This document shows, one piece after another, positions 12,258-25,022 of a stretch of DNA of 64,000 nt. The notes under the pieces were generated by a model. That model was not told the origin of the DNA. It saw nothing but the letters and a program-made list of their open reading frames with translations, and did no database searches. Each line of letters opens with the position of its first letter. The first letter of the stretch is position 1. The DNA is taken from contig NC_026659.2 in the NCBI RefSeq assembly GCF_000004075.3, positions 310,001-374,000 of the forward strand. Direction: 5' to 3'. A program made the position numbers and the translations under genes. Origin of the DNA: Cucumis sativus (Eukaryota > Streptophyta > Magnoliopsida > Cucurbitales > Cucurbitaceae).

Positions 12258-14414
12258 AAATTGGGATTGGTAATGTGTGATGTATGCAAGGGCATGCCAT
12301 GAATGAAGCCTCCAAGGCTCTCATATCTTTGGAGGCTTTGGAGATGGACAGGCAGGAGGGTATATTATACACAAATTAGCATCATCTTTAATCGGTTGAT
12401 ATTGTCTTCCTTTTTATTGAAGTGCAGCAAGTCATATCTAGTAACTGGAAGCAGAAAGGTCTTGTAAGATTTGAGAAACTCTTAAGAATTTAGTTACTTA
12501 GAGAGAGTGGGAGAGAGACAGAGAGAGGGATGTCCAAATTCCTTCATCTAATTTACAGGGTTTTGTCCATGGTGGTGTATGCTTATTGATGTATATATCT
12601 GTGATAACAATGAATGGTTTCTGTATATTGGCGTCCTCTCTGTTTCAGTTTTTACAAACTACAGTTACTCAATGTCTGATAAGATGCTATCATTACTTGG
12701 GTAAAATGTAATGCTATTTCTTGGTGGCGTTGTGTTAGAGGTTTCTCTGCCGTCTTCATCTGATTGTTTGACATCAAAAAGCTCCATCTGAGCTGACATA
12801 CATGCATTACTGTCTCTTCTTATTGCCCATTTATCTGCCAATGTCGCTATCTTCATAATGTCAGCTTGTTGCATTTCTATGTTGTATTGTACACACTGAT
12901 ATTCGATTAAGGTGAACGTCAGTGTCAGAAACTCATGCATACATATAAATGTTGATGGCAATGATAATATCTGAGGTTTTAACTGTTAGAAGTGCTAACG
13001 GAAATAAATTAGAAATTATGCAAACTAAGATGGAATTATTTATCTGGTGAGAATGGACAAATGTGCTGCGGTCTCGATTCATGCAAGATATCAGGCTGAT
13101 GGATTGGACTGTTCGTGTCTTAGTAGATACTTGTGTAGGTCCAAGGTGCATCATCAAATGACCTCTCTCTCTCTCTCTCTATCTCTCTAACCAAACTAAA
13201 TTCAGTTCACCTGAACCTATTCATGCAGGTGCAGCACTAAGTATTCTATGACATCACTGGAGCCTTTACCTTCACAATGACAACAGATGTCAGGTTTCTA
13301 GGGGGCTGAATCTATCACTTTGTCACTGCAGCCCATTTTCACATTACAACTGAGAAGGGAAATGTTTTGACGCTCAGCTGCATACCTGCAAACTGTGAGT
13401 GTATCCTCTCTCTCTCTCTCTCTCTCTAAGGTGACTGTCCTTAACAGTTATTCTAGAGGTTGAATCTAAGATCGTCACCATCAGATGCACAGCACGCATG
13501 AATATGAAGATTTTTTTTATGAGAATAATACCTGTTCAATAATTTACTTGCTGTTGGGATCATTAATGATATGCCAAGGGGCCAAGGGGCCAAGATAGCT
13601 TGATCTTCCGTCTTGTCTTAAGGTCCCACGGCCCTCAAAAAGATCTAGAGTTGATGGAGTTCGGAGAAAGAAGCCCCATCAACCAGCATAGTATTCATAC
13701 ATAAATGAACTTTTAACAGATAATTTGTCTCATTCATCATCCGTTCATATAATTTCATCCCTACCTCTCCTCCCTCTAAAAGAGAGATATAGAATATCTG
13801 AAGCATCAAGGGGAAGGGAAGCATGAGCTCACGGATTAAATATTCATTTCATTTTCCTTCCTGATTCAAGAGATGAGCCAGTTTTTTCTCTTAGAAAATA
13901 ATGAGTGAAGCTCAGCTTGAAATTCCCCAAATAGTGAGAGACAATAAGTTAAAATTTAAACAGTGTTAATAATCCATCTATCTACATTCAGGTTTTTTCA
14001 ATAGCAAACCTACTGTTTAATTAGAGATTTGATAGTTATCAATATTAAGAATAGTTTTCTATACACTAACAGTAACATTGAACATAAAAAAATTACATGT
14101 ACTGTCAAAAAGAGGGAAAATAAAAAGTGTCATAGATATTACAATTGCGTTCTTCCAAGGGCACAATTATGAATAATTCCTGAAAAAACAAAAATAGTGT
14201 AAAGGGACTGATTGTTGTGTTCCAAAATTCACCCCACTTGTGGAAAGTGGCATAATAATACACAATCTGCCTGAAGAAGATGCTAGGTTCCTACATTTAC
14301 TGTCTATAACCCACCATTATGTATCAGAATCAATTTGAAATAATATCACCTTTTTTTCCTTTCACGGTTGTTTTCAGGTACTTTACATTGATGACAATGG
14401 AGTGTCATAGAACT
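12258..14414. other. Intergenic region between PYL and FTSH11 3' ends
   Basis: The two genes converge here. The first few hundred bases are the likely PYL 3' UTR, ending around 12.6-12.7 kb. The rest has no supportable gene. It contains two (CT)n microsatellites (13163-13180 and 13405-13427) and a short run of tandem CCAAGGGG units near 13575-13593. Short open frames at 12665-12961 and 12933-13157 lack any recognisable product. Confidence 0.5.
13405..13427. repeat. (CT)n microsatellite
   Basis: About eleven uninterrupted CT units in the spacer between the PYL and FTSH11 genes. A second CT run lies at 13163-13180. Confidence 0.9.
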
Positions 14415-17400
14415 TCAAGCCAACACAAGATCCCCTTGTTGTTCTACTTCATCTTGTTGGTCTGGCAACTGTCCTTCTCTATAAGGAAGTAGAATCCTCT
14501 TTATTTCTTCTGCACTCAGTGTTTCATATTCTAAAAGAGCATTCGACAGTGCATGTAATGCCTTCTCGTGCTGAAATAAAAACATCAAACGTTAGAGTTG
14601 AACTTGAAATGAATGATGTGAGATCGTTGTACTCTGATTTTGTTTTGATTTCTTAGAAACAGGAAACAGAGTGGAGCCGGAATCAAAATCAAATGTAAAA
14701 CTAACCTTTTTCAAGAGGGCTTTCACGCGATTATATGCATCTCTTAGGAGTTTAACCACCTGCATAACAAATTACAAACTTGTAAGGTTCGGAAAAAATT
14801 AGCTAGGGCAGGTCGTTTGAAGGGCTGAAGGTGTCAATATAACATACTTCTGCATCAATACGGGACTGCAGTTCCGAACTCGGACGTTCTTTGATATGAA
14901 CTGGCCCAATTGCATCACTCATACCACAACTCGATACCTTCAAAAACAGCATTGAGAATGAGAAAGCTTGTTCAGAAAATGAAATAACTAAAAAGGCAAT
15001 CTAATGTAGTGAAGTACCATATATTGGGCAAGCTCCGTAGCTGTGTTGAGATCACTACTTGCTCCTGTAGTGATATGGTCTTCCCCGAATATGATCTCCT
15101 CGGCAACTCTTCCGCCCATACAAACGTCGAGTCGTGCTAATAATTGCTTCTTGCTAATAGATGTCTCGTCGCTTGAAGGAAGTTGTGTGACCATTCCCAA
15201 AGCAGATCCTCGAGGCATGATCGTTGCCTTGTGAATCGGGTGCGCACCCTCGGTGTTAAATGCAACAATTGCGTGACCACTCTCGTGATATGCAGTGAGC
15301 TACAAAGAGCAAGAGCGAGAGAGAGAGAGAGAGAGAGATCAGCAAGCATCCATACAATAATCGAAATAGCTAAAAGCATTAATAACAAAAAACTTCATAA
15401 ATTATCACCTTCTTTGACTCTTCTGATAAAAACATCGTTTTCCTCTCTGTACCCATAACTATTCTATCTTTTGCGAACTCCAACTGCGAAGAGTTTAACT
15501 TCTCGGCACCATCAACAGCAGCTTTAATGGCTGCAATGTTAACCAAATTTGCAAGATCTGACAAGAAAACAAAGTGTTGGTTGATAAAGATCTAAAATCA
15601 TAAAGATTAAGTAGTGATGGTTAAGATATCTCTATCTAAGTCCAAAACTTACCTGCCCCATTAAATCCTGGTGTCCCTCGAGCGATTGCTTTAACATCTA
15701 CATCATCATCCAATGGTTTGTCTTGTAAGTAGAGCTCTAGAATCTCTTGGCGACCCCGAACATCGGGATTTGGGACAACAATCTACAAATGAATGTTGGT
15801 TAGTTTTTAAGTACTCAAGGAGACCGTAACCATAGAACAAAAGAAAAAATAGTTATAATGAATTAAATGTAAATATTGGTTTAAGATCCATCTATTGATG
15901 AACAAGATGATTCAACATCTACGGCATACAGTGATGTGAATTGAGCTAAACTCTTGTTGGCCACATATAGTTAACACTGCATCTTTCCTTTCCATCTGTC
16001 CTAATAAAAGAAAAAAAACTTACACAGCTTCTAAGGAACTTACATGCCTGTCAAATCTACCGGGCCTTGTCAAAGCTGGATCAAGAATGTCAGGCAAGTT
16101 TGTAGCAGCCATCAATATGATACCCTGCAGAAAAGTGAAATTAAATTCTACCCCTCGATGGATAAGAAATCTCACATTTGCACACCAATTATTGTGATGT
16201 ACCTCATTCTGCTCAAAGCCATCCATTTCAACAAGCAGTTGATGCAACGTTTTCTTTGTGTGGCCTTCCCACTGTTTTCTAGTGGATCCAACTGCATCTA
16301 TTTCGTCAATAAATATGATGCAAGGAGCCTGTGAAAGATTGGGACAAGATAAATACTTTAATACAGTAATTTATTTATTTATTAATTTTCAAAAAAAAAT
16401 TCATGCCCCCTTGAGCGACTAAAGTTATGAAAATGCAGACTAAAGGTTGAACAAACCTTTTTCTTGGCTGCTTGAAATAATGATCTTACACGCCGAGCAC
16501 CAACACCGACAAACCTGCCAATTAAAATCACAACGCGAGTCAGCATTACTAGTGTTGAAGTAATACTTTGGAAAGTTTCTTGTTTTTAAAGTTCTCATTA
16601 TGTATGCTTTATTTTATTACTCAAGTCTTACGCCTTTTGTCTTCAGTCCCTTGTGTTAGTTGTTTATGCTATGTTTTTGTAGTATCCTTTTGTATCTCAG
16701 AGCATTATTTTATCCTTTTGTCTTCACTACCTATTCTATCTTTTTATCAATTCCTTGATGAAAAGTTCCGTATCTTTTTTTTTCAAAAAAAAAAACTCGA
16801 AAAGTCCCAAAATACTAAAGTTGGTAGTCCCCGCTCTACACCAAAGACGTAAAAACGAAACAACAACAATACCAAAGCCCTTTATACAAATTTCAATATG
16901 CATGTTGAAGCAAATATGGTAGATAATTATTATCCTTTTCCTATCCTATTGACATTCATAGAGATGAATTATCATATCCAAGTCCAACACAAGGCGATAC
17001 TCATTGGTTTTCTTTATTTACTTAAAGTAGATTATAATTGCATGATAACGTTCACATAACATTCATATCTCTGGAGAGGGAAAAGGGACATAATCCTAAT
17101 CCAAGATCACCAATATGCACAAAAAGGAGGCTTACATTTCTTCAAATTCAGATCCAGCTTTATAGAAAAACGGTACTCCAGCTTCACCAGCAATAGCCTG
17201 GAGGACAACAATTACATCAAGTCATCATAGAAAACTAATTAGACATTTCCAATTGAACGATTAAGTAAATCATGTCTATCACAAAAAAATCTGAGATAGA
17301 ATTTGATACTATGATATTATGAAACTACCAAAGAAATAGAAACGAGTATATAAACATATCAGTAGGTTCGTATTCGGAACTACACATGGCAAGTAAATAT

Positions 17401-20400
17401 CCATACATCAATTGATTTGCAGCCATATTCTTAAGACCTACACTCCACGTAGAACCTAGAATCAGGTATAAGTAAGAATGCTTTTATGTTGTCCCTGTAT
17501 TGCATAATAGGAGCCTAGAGTAAGGATTTTCTTTTATTTCAGTTTCATCGATATAATGAGAACGCTAAGGGGGTGTCATCCTAGTTAAGATGTTCAGGTG
17601 TGTTTGCTGATACCTAAAAAAAACCCTCTACTTCACTGATCTGTCTTCTATGATGGAAACAACCAGGTTAGATCATAACAACAAATATCTTCGCTTGGCA
17701 TCATACAGTTAGTTCACTTTTAATTTATGTTATAGGAATCATCTAACTTTTGGGTTTTGAAATGAGCATTCAGGTAGGTGGTTGGATACTTTTGCATCTG
17801 CGTACAAAGTTTACAAACAAGAAATATTTTCTCCAACCAAAAAGAATAAGCATCATTTCTACACCTTCTAAAGTGCATCTACGACTACTGTGCTCTAATG
17901 GGGGCAAATCAGCTGTCAGCCACAGTAATAAACATAGTGTGCACCAGAAGATCAACAATATGAATGCCAACAAAGCCATGAAAAAAAACGTAACATAGAT
18001 TATTAAAGAACATAACGTATAGGGAAACTGAGTGAAGTTTTTACCTTAGCAAGTAAAGTTTTTCCAGTTCCTGGGGCTCCTGTTAAAAGAATTCCCTGTA
18101 AATAAATCTTTTAGGCAAGTACCATATGAAAATGAATAAATGAAGATTGTTGAAAGAAGAAAGAAGAAACAAAAAAAAATGAAGGGATGAAAAGATGAGA
18201 GATTACCTCCAACAATATATTGTTGTTGTTATTTTTTATGAAACAGCTTTCATCAAGAAAGAATGAATACAAGGGCTTACCAAAAGAAGAAGAAGAAGAA
18301 GAAGAAGAAGAAGAAGAAAGAGACAAGCTCTCAAAAGGAAAGGGAACCAATTGTGCATAATAGTACCTACAAAAACAAAAGATTTATGATCTGCTTGCTG
18401 GTGGGCTACCCCTTTTGGGGTTTGAGGAAGACTTTATGGTTGGCTATTATCTTTGCATTTTTCTGGCATCTTTGGGGTGAACAAAATCGTCACATTTCAG
18501 AAATGCTTCCTCTTTTTTTGATTGTTTTATGGATATAGTTCTTTCCATTACGTTCTTGTGGTGTAAAGATAAACACTCTTTTGCTCTTTATAGCGAATCA
18601 TATTTCATTTCCAGTTGGACAACTTTCTTGTAATTGACTTTCACCAATAAGGTGTTAAAAGTTTTACTCCTTTATTTCTTTTACCAATGAATTTGTTTCA
18701 TCTTTCCAAGAAAGAAAAAAAGAGCCTACAAAACAAAATAATTACAAAAGCTCTTCAAAGCCAAATAGCCATAAAACCTTATGCCTTACTCCTTGGTCCC
18801 TTAGAAATGGTACTCCTTGTTTCTCTTGCTGGGGGGGGGGGGGGGGGGGGGGGGAATTTAATGTTCCCTTCTCTTTTTGTTAGTTCAATTCAATTAGAGA
18901 AGCTTCTACAACGACCCTTTTTAGTTAACTAGTTTGTCATCCTCCCATTTTGGTCTTTCGACTTATCTATCTCATTTCCAACCACTTTCTATCAAGGGAC
19001 AAATATATATATTAACAAAAAATAAAATATAAACGGCTGATGCAAAGTCAAAAAATGACAAGGTGATCAAAAGATTCTCCCAATTGGCGTTAATAAAAAA
19101 AAGAGGAAGAATTATAATTATCTCATTTTTCAACTTATTCTAATTAAGTATAAATTTCTAAAGAAGTGAAATGATCACTTGAACTACTTAAACAATAACT
19201 AATAATTACTTCTACAAACAAGGTTGTGATGAGCTTAACATTGATATAGCTATTTCTACCGTTTCTTTAAGAATTGTTGAATTTAGCAATAATTAGGCCG
19301 AACAGGTCATCCATCAGCATAAATTAAGCTTCAATAATGTTACCAAATTACTAAGAATTAATTTTGTTGAATGTGGTTTGTTACTTGTTCCTACAATTCT
19401 TTTTCGATAAATCCCAGGAATAAATGAAGTTGTCAGAAAAACCTTACTTATACCCAAGTCCTAGTGAGATTAACCAACATAAACTAATTACAAAGCAAGG
19501 GACAAGACAAGCAGCCTGCTAGAGAGCTTCCAGGTAAGAAAAAGGGACAACAATGTAAGCAGAAATCAGACAACTATGAATGAAAATCAAGAAGTGACAA
19601 GACAAACCTTTGGCAACTTTCCTCCGAGCCGGGTGAACTTGGAAGGATTTTTCAAATACTCCACCACCTCTTCCAGCTCTTGTTTTGCATCATCACAACC
19701 TTTAACATCCTTAAATGTCTTGACATTCTACAGGGTAACAGTTGCCACAAAATAAGAACCAAAACACGTGAGAATAAAAGTTATGCATAAGAGTACATGA
19801 AGCAGAAAATCTTGAAACACGTGCTTTTAATCAAAAGGAAACTAAATTTCTATTAACTACCGGCATGAAATAAGAGCTTATTAAAATTTTGACCATCTAA
19901 ACAAGAAAAATTATGAATGGAAAAGATAGTTTCTCTCCTATAACAATTCGCCTTAACTCACTCCTATAGATCATACATTTCTTTCCAAGATAATAAAAAT
20001 GAGAGTAGTAATAACCTTATTCTACCGACGCCTCTACAGATGAAGGAAAAATCAATGATAATGACAACGACATTATTTCTTTAGATAAAATGGATCATTT
20101 ATTAAAACACAAGAAGGAGGAGGAGGTAAAAAAATCTGTACATTATTTGTAACCTAAAAAGAAAAGAACTATATTGGAAACATATTCCAAACAACCCCTA
20201 GCTTTTCACATCTACGATACTTATTCTACATACAATCGGCACAAAGAATCCACATGGAATACTTCGTATCTACCTTTTCTGGCATAACTTCTTTATTTAA
20301 CTCCTTTGGAGCATACGAAGAACTTGATCCAACACCTGAGGTTCCTATGCCCCCCAAACTCCCTATGTATTTTTGAAGTGCGGTAGCACCCATAAACCTA

Positions 20401-22570
20401 CAAGAGGACTCTCATTTAATACAATAAAATAAAAAAAACACATAACCACACAGCATTCTGTAGGAGGAGAGGGGAGAACAATGGTAGAGATCATGAAGTA
20501 AAGGCCAATACCATACTAATCCAACAGCAACAGTGAAAAGTATAGTTGAGATAAGTTCTTGCATGAAACGAGACTTGTTGGGTACTTTAGGGTCAACCTT
20601 CAAAAGATATTCACCTTGTGAATTAAAAATTAGGGGGGGAAATAACCATTCACATAAGAAACAAAAGTAATATTAATGTTGTGGGGAAGTCCAAGAAACA
20701 CCTTATCACGATAAATTATAAGATACTTACCATTACTACATGCAATGGCTGTTTCTCAGAAATGCCAGGGTTCACAAAGGATTCATCCACATTTCCTGAA
20801 GCACGCTGCTTCAACTCTTGTAACTGTGCATGTTTTGCAATTAGAACAACCACGAAAATAATCAAAATTATTAACAAAAATCAAGAACAGACCAAGCAGC
20901 AATTAGTCCGAGTGTATTCATACAAATTTGATTGTTTGTGCAAGGAAGATAGATTGATCAAACTTAAGTACCAATGAAGGAAGAGTTGATGGCTTTCCAC
21001 TTTCAGAATCTGGAAGATATTCAGCAATTGCATTGGTGGCAACAAGAGCTCGAAGATACTCCACTACTCCTCTACTGTCTACAGCATGATCCCTTTGCTC
21101 AAAACGCCTAATGACAGACTCGGGACTGGAAAACAAATCGACACATTACAGAGAATGTGAAACAGTAGGTATCGTCTAGTTAATGAGTCATAATTACAAA
21201 CGATAGCACTACTTGAAGAAGACATTTTCCAAGTTAGCTATTTAATCTCAGCAAATGGCAAGGGGAAAGGGGGGTGATTCAGAACTAAAAGAGATTGATA
21301 AAACTCCATTGCCATTGCTACAATCAAAACTATACAGACGGTCCAAAAAGTTTCATTGAAATGAAATCACCATTCACAAAACCAAAACTTTTGAGATGAC
21401 AGTCTTTCTTCCGGAACTAGGCCGTTAGTAAGAACTAGACAAGAGCTACAACTTTTACACAGATCTAGCATTCGACAAGACTGAAAAATGTTGTCTAGTT
21501 AATGAAGTGGAATCAAGCACCGCTGTTTTGCTATAAAATAGAATTTGCGAGTGTCTGGCCAGCTTGTGCACATCTTTGAATTATATCACAGGACAAGCTT
21601 CAAATCCTACTACATTCGACTGGTAAAGAAATTCATAGATGATTTTTAATCCGAAGTGGGTGGCCACATGATTCGTCAAATCAAACACTAGTTGAAGAGA
21701 CCATTGCAACAATTAAAGCCTGTATTACCAATCAATTATTCACCAGCTCAAGTAGAAGCAAGAGGAAAACTACACGGTTATCTTGATTCTTAACAGTTCA
21801 AAATACAAACTTCAAAACAATTTCCACTAAATCGTCTTGTACTACAAAGGAACCAGTTTGCAATCAAGAAAAATAAAAGGTTTCAGAACTTACCTCTGCT
21901 TATTCAACTCGACTAACAAAGCACTCTGCTTCGCCGCATCCTTCGGATTTGCATCAGCCTCCGCAGTTAAACGCTCCAAACGCTTCTCCTGCCGCCAAAA
22001 GGGCCACCAACTATACCAATCCATTAAAATTTCAATCACCTTCTGAAATCTCCTTCTCGTTGCTGCCCAGAATCCCATCAAAAATACCACAAACGGCAAC
22101 TTTCTCCACTTACCCTCTTTCTCAGACTGAATTCCACTATCAAATTCCACATTTCCAGGAGTATCCAAAACTGGCTCGGGAATTTCATCAGTAGCCATAG
22201 CCCCAGCCTCAATGTTCATCAATATCTCCGAACTATCACTACCCTCCACCCTACTCCCATCAAAATCCGCACCCTGATCGCCAAACCCACCAAGATTGAA
22301 ATCCTGTGGACCAGAACCCATGTTGCCACCGGGAGAAGAAATCGATTCCGGATTGAAATTCCCATAGTCAGGGTGCAATGTACAATGAATAGAAGATTTA
22401 GAAGAATGATTAAATCGAAACCCAGAAGGCCAAAGGGGGTTGTAAGAAATGGAACGAGAAGGAAGGGAAAAGGAAAAGTGAAAGATTTTGGTTGAAGATG
22501 AAGAAGAAAGCAGAGGCGGCAAAGAAGAAAATGAAGGATTACAAAACAAAGAAGCTTGAAGATTGACCAT
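14415..22570 (-). CDS. FTSH11: ATP-dependent zinc metalloprotease FTSH11, organellar
   Basis: Seventeen exons in transcript order: 22570-21894, 21125-20972, 20823-20731, 20597-20512, 20397-20274, 19727-19608, 18095-18045, 17197-17136, 16514-16457, 16328-16203, 16124-16044, 15782-15653, 15557-15409, 15299-15018, 14937-14848, 14759-14706, 14570-14415. They give about 830 residues. A Ser-rich N-terminus looks like a chloroplast/mitochondrial transit peptide. A hydrophobic segment lies in late exon 1 and a transmembrane helix at about 319-337. The AAA module has Walker A GAPGTGKT (424-431) and Walker B IIFIDEID (479-486). The M41 zinc site is HESGH (642-646) with a distal Asp near 720. Ser in HESGH and the tail DLVLA match the FTSH11 branch as I remember it. 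Arabidopsis FTSH11 (about 806 aa) is needed for thermotolerance. ATG 22570 is the first ATG; the frame is open upstream only from TTG. Introns carry antisense LINE debris. Confidence 0.96.
15317..15338. repeat. (GA)n microsatellite inside an FTSH11 intron
   Basis: Eleven GA units on the + strand, within the intron just upstream (in transcript order) of the exon that encodes the HESGH zinc motif. On the transcript it reads as a CU tract close to the splice acceptor at 15300-15301, so it may act as the polypyrimidine tract. Confidence 0.8.
16568..16796 (+). mobile_element. LINE 3'-end-like fragment, antisense in an FTSH11 intron
   Basis: A T-rich, pyrimidine-rich tract contains short phrases typical of plant LINE 3' ends (CAATTCCTTGATGAAAAG, GTATCTTTTTTTTTC) and ends in a run of A at about 16787-16796. 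It lies in the intron between the exons at 16457-16514 and 17136-17197, opposite to the gene. No convincing target-site duplication was found and no coding part survives, so the assignment rests on composition and the A-tail. Confidence 0.35.
18284..18318. repeat. (GAA)n trinucleotide repeat in an FTSH11 intron
   Basis: About eleven AGA/GAA units on the + strand (CTT on the transcript), in the intron between exons 6 and 7 of FTSH11 and just left of a LINE fragment. It creates an artificial Ser-rich or Lys-rich open frame on either strand. Confidence 0.9.
18381..18724 (+). mobile_element. 5'-truncated, frameshifted LINE remnant (C-terminal end of ORF2 plus tail)
   Basis: Translated on the + strand, the fragment reads [20 protein letters not shown], which resembles the region just after reverse transcriptase in plant LINE ORF2 (WxxWxERNxRxF type). 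After a shift to another frame it continues with [11 protein letters not shown] and [11 protein letters not shown], matching the usual ORF2 C-terminus. A-rich sequence ends it near 18724. Flanks show a direct repeat: CCTACAAAAACAAAA at 18366-18380 and CCTACAAAACAAAA at 18725-18738, a likely target-site duplication. It lies antisense inside FTSH11 intron 6. It is dead: short, frameshifted and lacking the catalytic domains. Confidence 0.65.
18831..18854. repeat. 24-nt poly(G) homopolymer
   Basis: An uninterrupted run of 24 G on the + strand (C on the FTSH11 transcript), in intron 6. Such a long G run is very rare in this AT-rich DNA. It may be genuine or a sequencing/assembly artefact. Confidence 0.8.
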
Positions 22571-25022
22571 TACGGTTGAAACTCTCAAAATCCAAAATGG
22601 GTAGGGGAAGTTGAGAAGAGAAATAGAGAAAGAGTGAAAAAACAAATAGCAAAGGAGGAAAAGGAGAGGGCGAGGAAGCACCAAGAGAGAAAAGCCTTAT
22701 CCTTACAAATAACAAACAAATATTTGGATTTGCAAAAACCTCTGCTTGGCGCCGGCTTTTCTACGCGGACTTTGTCATCAACTTTTGTGGCTTCTCATCA
22801 CAATTCATAAACATTTCCATAATCACTATCTCTTCCTTTCTTTCTTTCTTCTCTCCTCTTCTAAAACCTTTCTATTTAGGTTTTCCTATCCTTCCTACAA
22901 ACTTAGAGTATTTAGTTTTTAGATTCATACAACTTTTTAAACAGTGTTTAACCGTGTATAACGTTTGACTTATCATACTCTTTTTTTTTTTTTTGTAAGA
23001 TTTTAGTGTAAATCACTTATCATCTTATGTGTTTTAGTTCGTGTCTTTTATTTTATACGAGCTAAAACTATGATCGCAATTCTTTGGTAGATGTCGAGTT
23101 GAACTTTGTTGAATTGATTAATTAAACAGTTAAATTTCCCTCTTTCTAGGTTTCCTTTTTGTAGAGTAAGCTATCAAACTTGCTAGGCTTGTGAACACAA
23201 GCCATTTTTGTAAAATCTTTATACATAGGATTCTACAAGCATTCTACTAAGCCATGTGTGTTTGCTAATAAGCATTGTAGTGATAAAGTTAATGTACTGT
23301 TGAGATATGTTAAACACAAACCTTCGACCGCTCGTCAATTTCATATTAAAGACAATTGATTTGGATGTACCTTCGTTTTTAGTTTTACCATTAAGTAAAA
23401 AGATTAATGATCTGTTTGGTAGATAATTTAAAAATAAGAGATTAAATAAAAGCATAGTTGTATTTTATGTTTTTTAATATATGTTTGGCAATCGATTGAA
23501 AATTTAAATGGTAGATTTTTAAATCATAAAACTAGCCTTAAAAAAAATTGGTTAAGTTCTAATTTTGTCCCTAATATCTCCAGAAAGTTAGAGTTTAGTC
23601 GAAATAGTAATAAACAAATAATAGATAGAGTAGAAAACAATTTATATATTTACAATTTTTTAAAATTATTGCTATGTACCTAATTATAAATTTATAAACA
23701 TAACAAAAATAAAATAAAACTTGTTATCATATCATAATTTATCTCTTTTCACATTAACACATACATCTTTGAAATGATAATGGTCTTAAAAAAGGGATTG
23801 TTTTAGAATAATTTCTTTTAAATAAAAAGCTTAACAAAAAGTAAAAAGGCTCAGCATTTTTTTCAAACATGAGGTGACAATTATAATTTAATGTTTACTT
23901 GCATGAAACTAAAGTTTATTTGGTAAAAGTTGAAAGGTTTTTTTTTTATTAGTCAATTTATATTTTTAAGGAAAATTTATAGTTCAGTTAACTTTATTTT
24001 AAAAATAAATTCAATGCTCAAATATCCATGTAACAAAGGTATTAGTCATTTCTTAGATGTGATAAAGTTAAACTAAGGCATTTTTATTTCAACAGTAACA
24101 TTTATTTTTTTTAAAAAAAATATTCTTTGTTTCAAATTAATGTGATTCTTTATCCACGTTGTAGGGAATTCTTTTACTGCCTTCTTCTTTTTCGTTTTTT
24201 TATCATTATGGTGTTTCTTGTCCATGGAGGAAGTAATATTTTTTTCTTGGACAACCAAAAGAAGTTCATAAAAATAAATTTGGGCAGATTCTAGGTCTTT
24301 GTTAATAAGAATAAGCAATCCCTTCCCTTGTGAAATTAAATAGGATAAAGATGGGAAATATACCAAAACGACAAGTTCCTTTTGAATCTTAAGCCAAAAA
24401 ACTTGTTATTATATCATAATTAATATCTAATTCAGCCCCTTAGGGTTAAAATCAAATTAGACGCTCACATATTTTGATTTGATTTGCTCGGATATAATAA
24501 ATCAATTAAGCAAATGAAAGCAATGATAAGGTGTAGATATATGAAGTGAAATTTTGTAAGAGATTCATAGGGTTAATACATAACAAAGAAAAAACACATT
24601 TTTAGATATAGATAAAAGTGTCCTCAATACAATGTTTCATCAGCTTGTCCTCTTAAACTACTAAGTTTAGCCACAGTTGAAATAAGTACATTGCATAAAT
24701 GATGATTGAGTTCAAGAAGTGATAAGAATAGGCAAAAGGAAGAGGGAGGTTTATAAAACAGTGATCATCAATAACCGAGTTTAATGTCACTTGGCTTCAA
24801 AGAAAGGTGCTCGGTTCTTCACACTCGGGATCTTACAATTCATTCACATCCCTTAAAAATAAAAGGGAAACGAACCGACCTAACTTGTTCTGAACAGTTT
24901 GCGTAACCATCGAATTTAATGCACATTTGTTTCCTCTGCCAAAATGCATTTCTAGTATTTTAAAAAAGCTTAGTTGGTTTTCTTGAATGGACATTCAACT
25001 ATAAAACAGAAGACAATGTGTG
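22571..25022. other. FTSH11 promoter side and PTB 3' side intergenic region
   Basis: The first 200-300 bases left of 22870 should hold the FTSH11 5' leader and core promoter; the only GC-rich patch is around 22746-22765 (TTGGCGCCGG). The rest is AT-rich without a gene. Open frames at 23219-23455 and 24073-24366 are Lys/Phe/Ile-rich noise. The last few hundred bases before 25023 are probably the 3' UTR of the PTB gene. Confidence 0.5.

Noticed and set aside
18111-18350. Ser-rich minus-strand and Lys-rich + strand frames
   Set aside because: Both are produced by the (GAA)n repeat inside an FTSH11 intron.
22571-22684. N-terminal extension of FTSH11 by 38 codons
   Set aside because: The frame is open but starts with TTG; the ATG at 22570 begins a good transit-peptide-like sequence.
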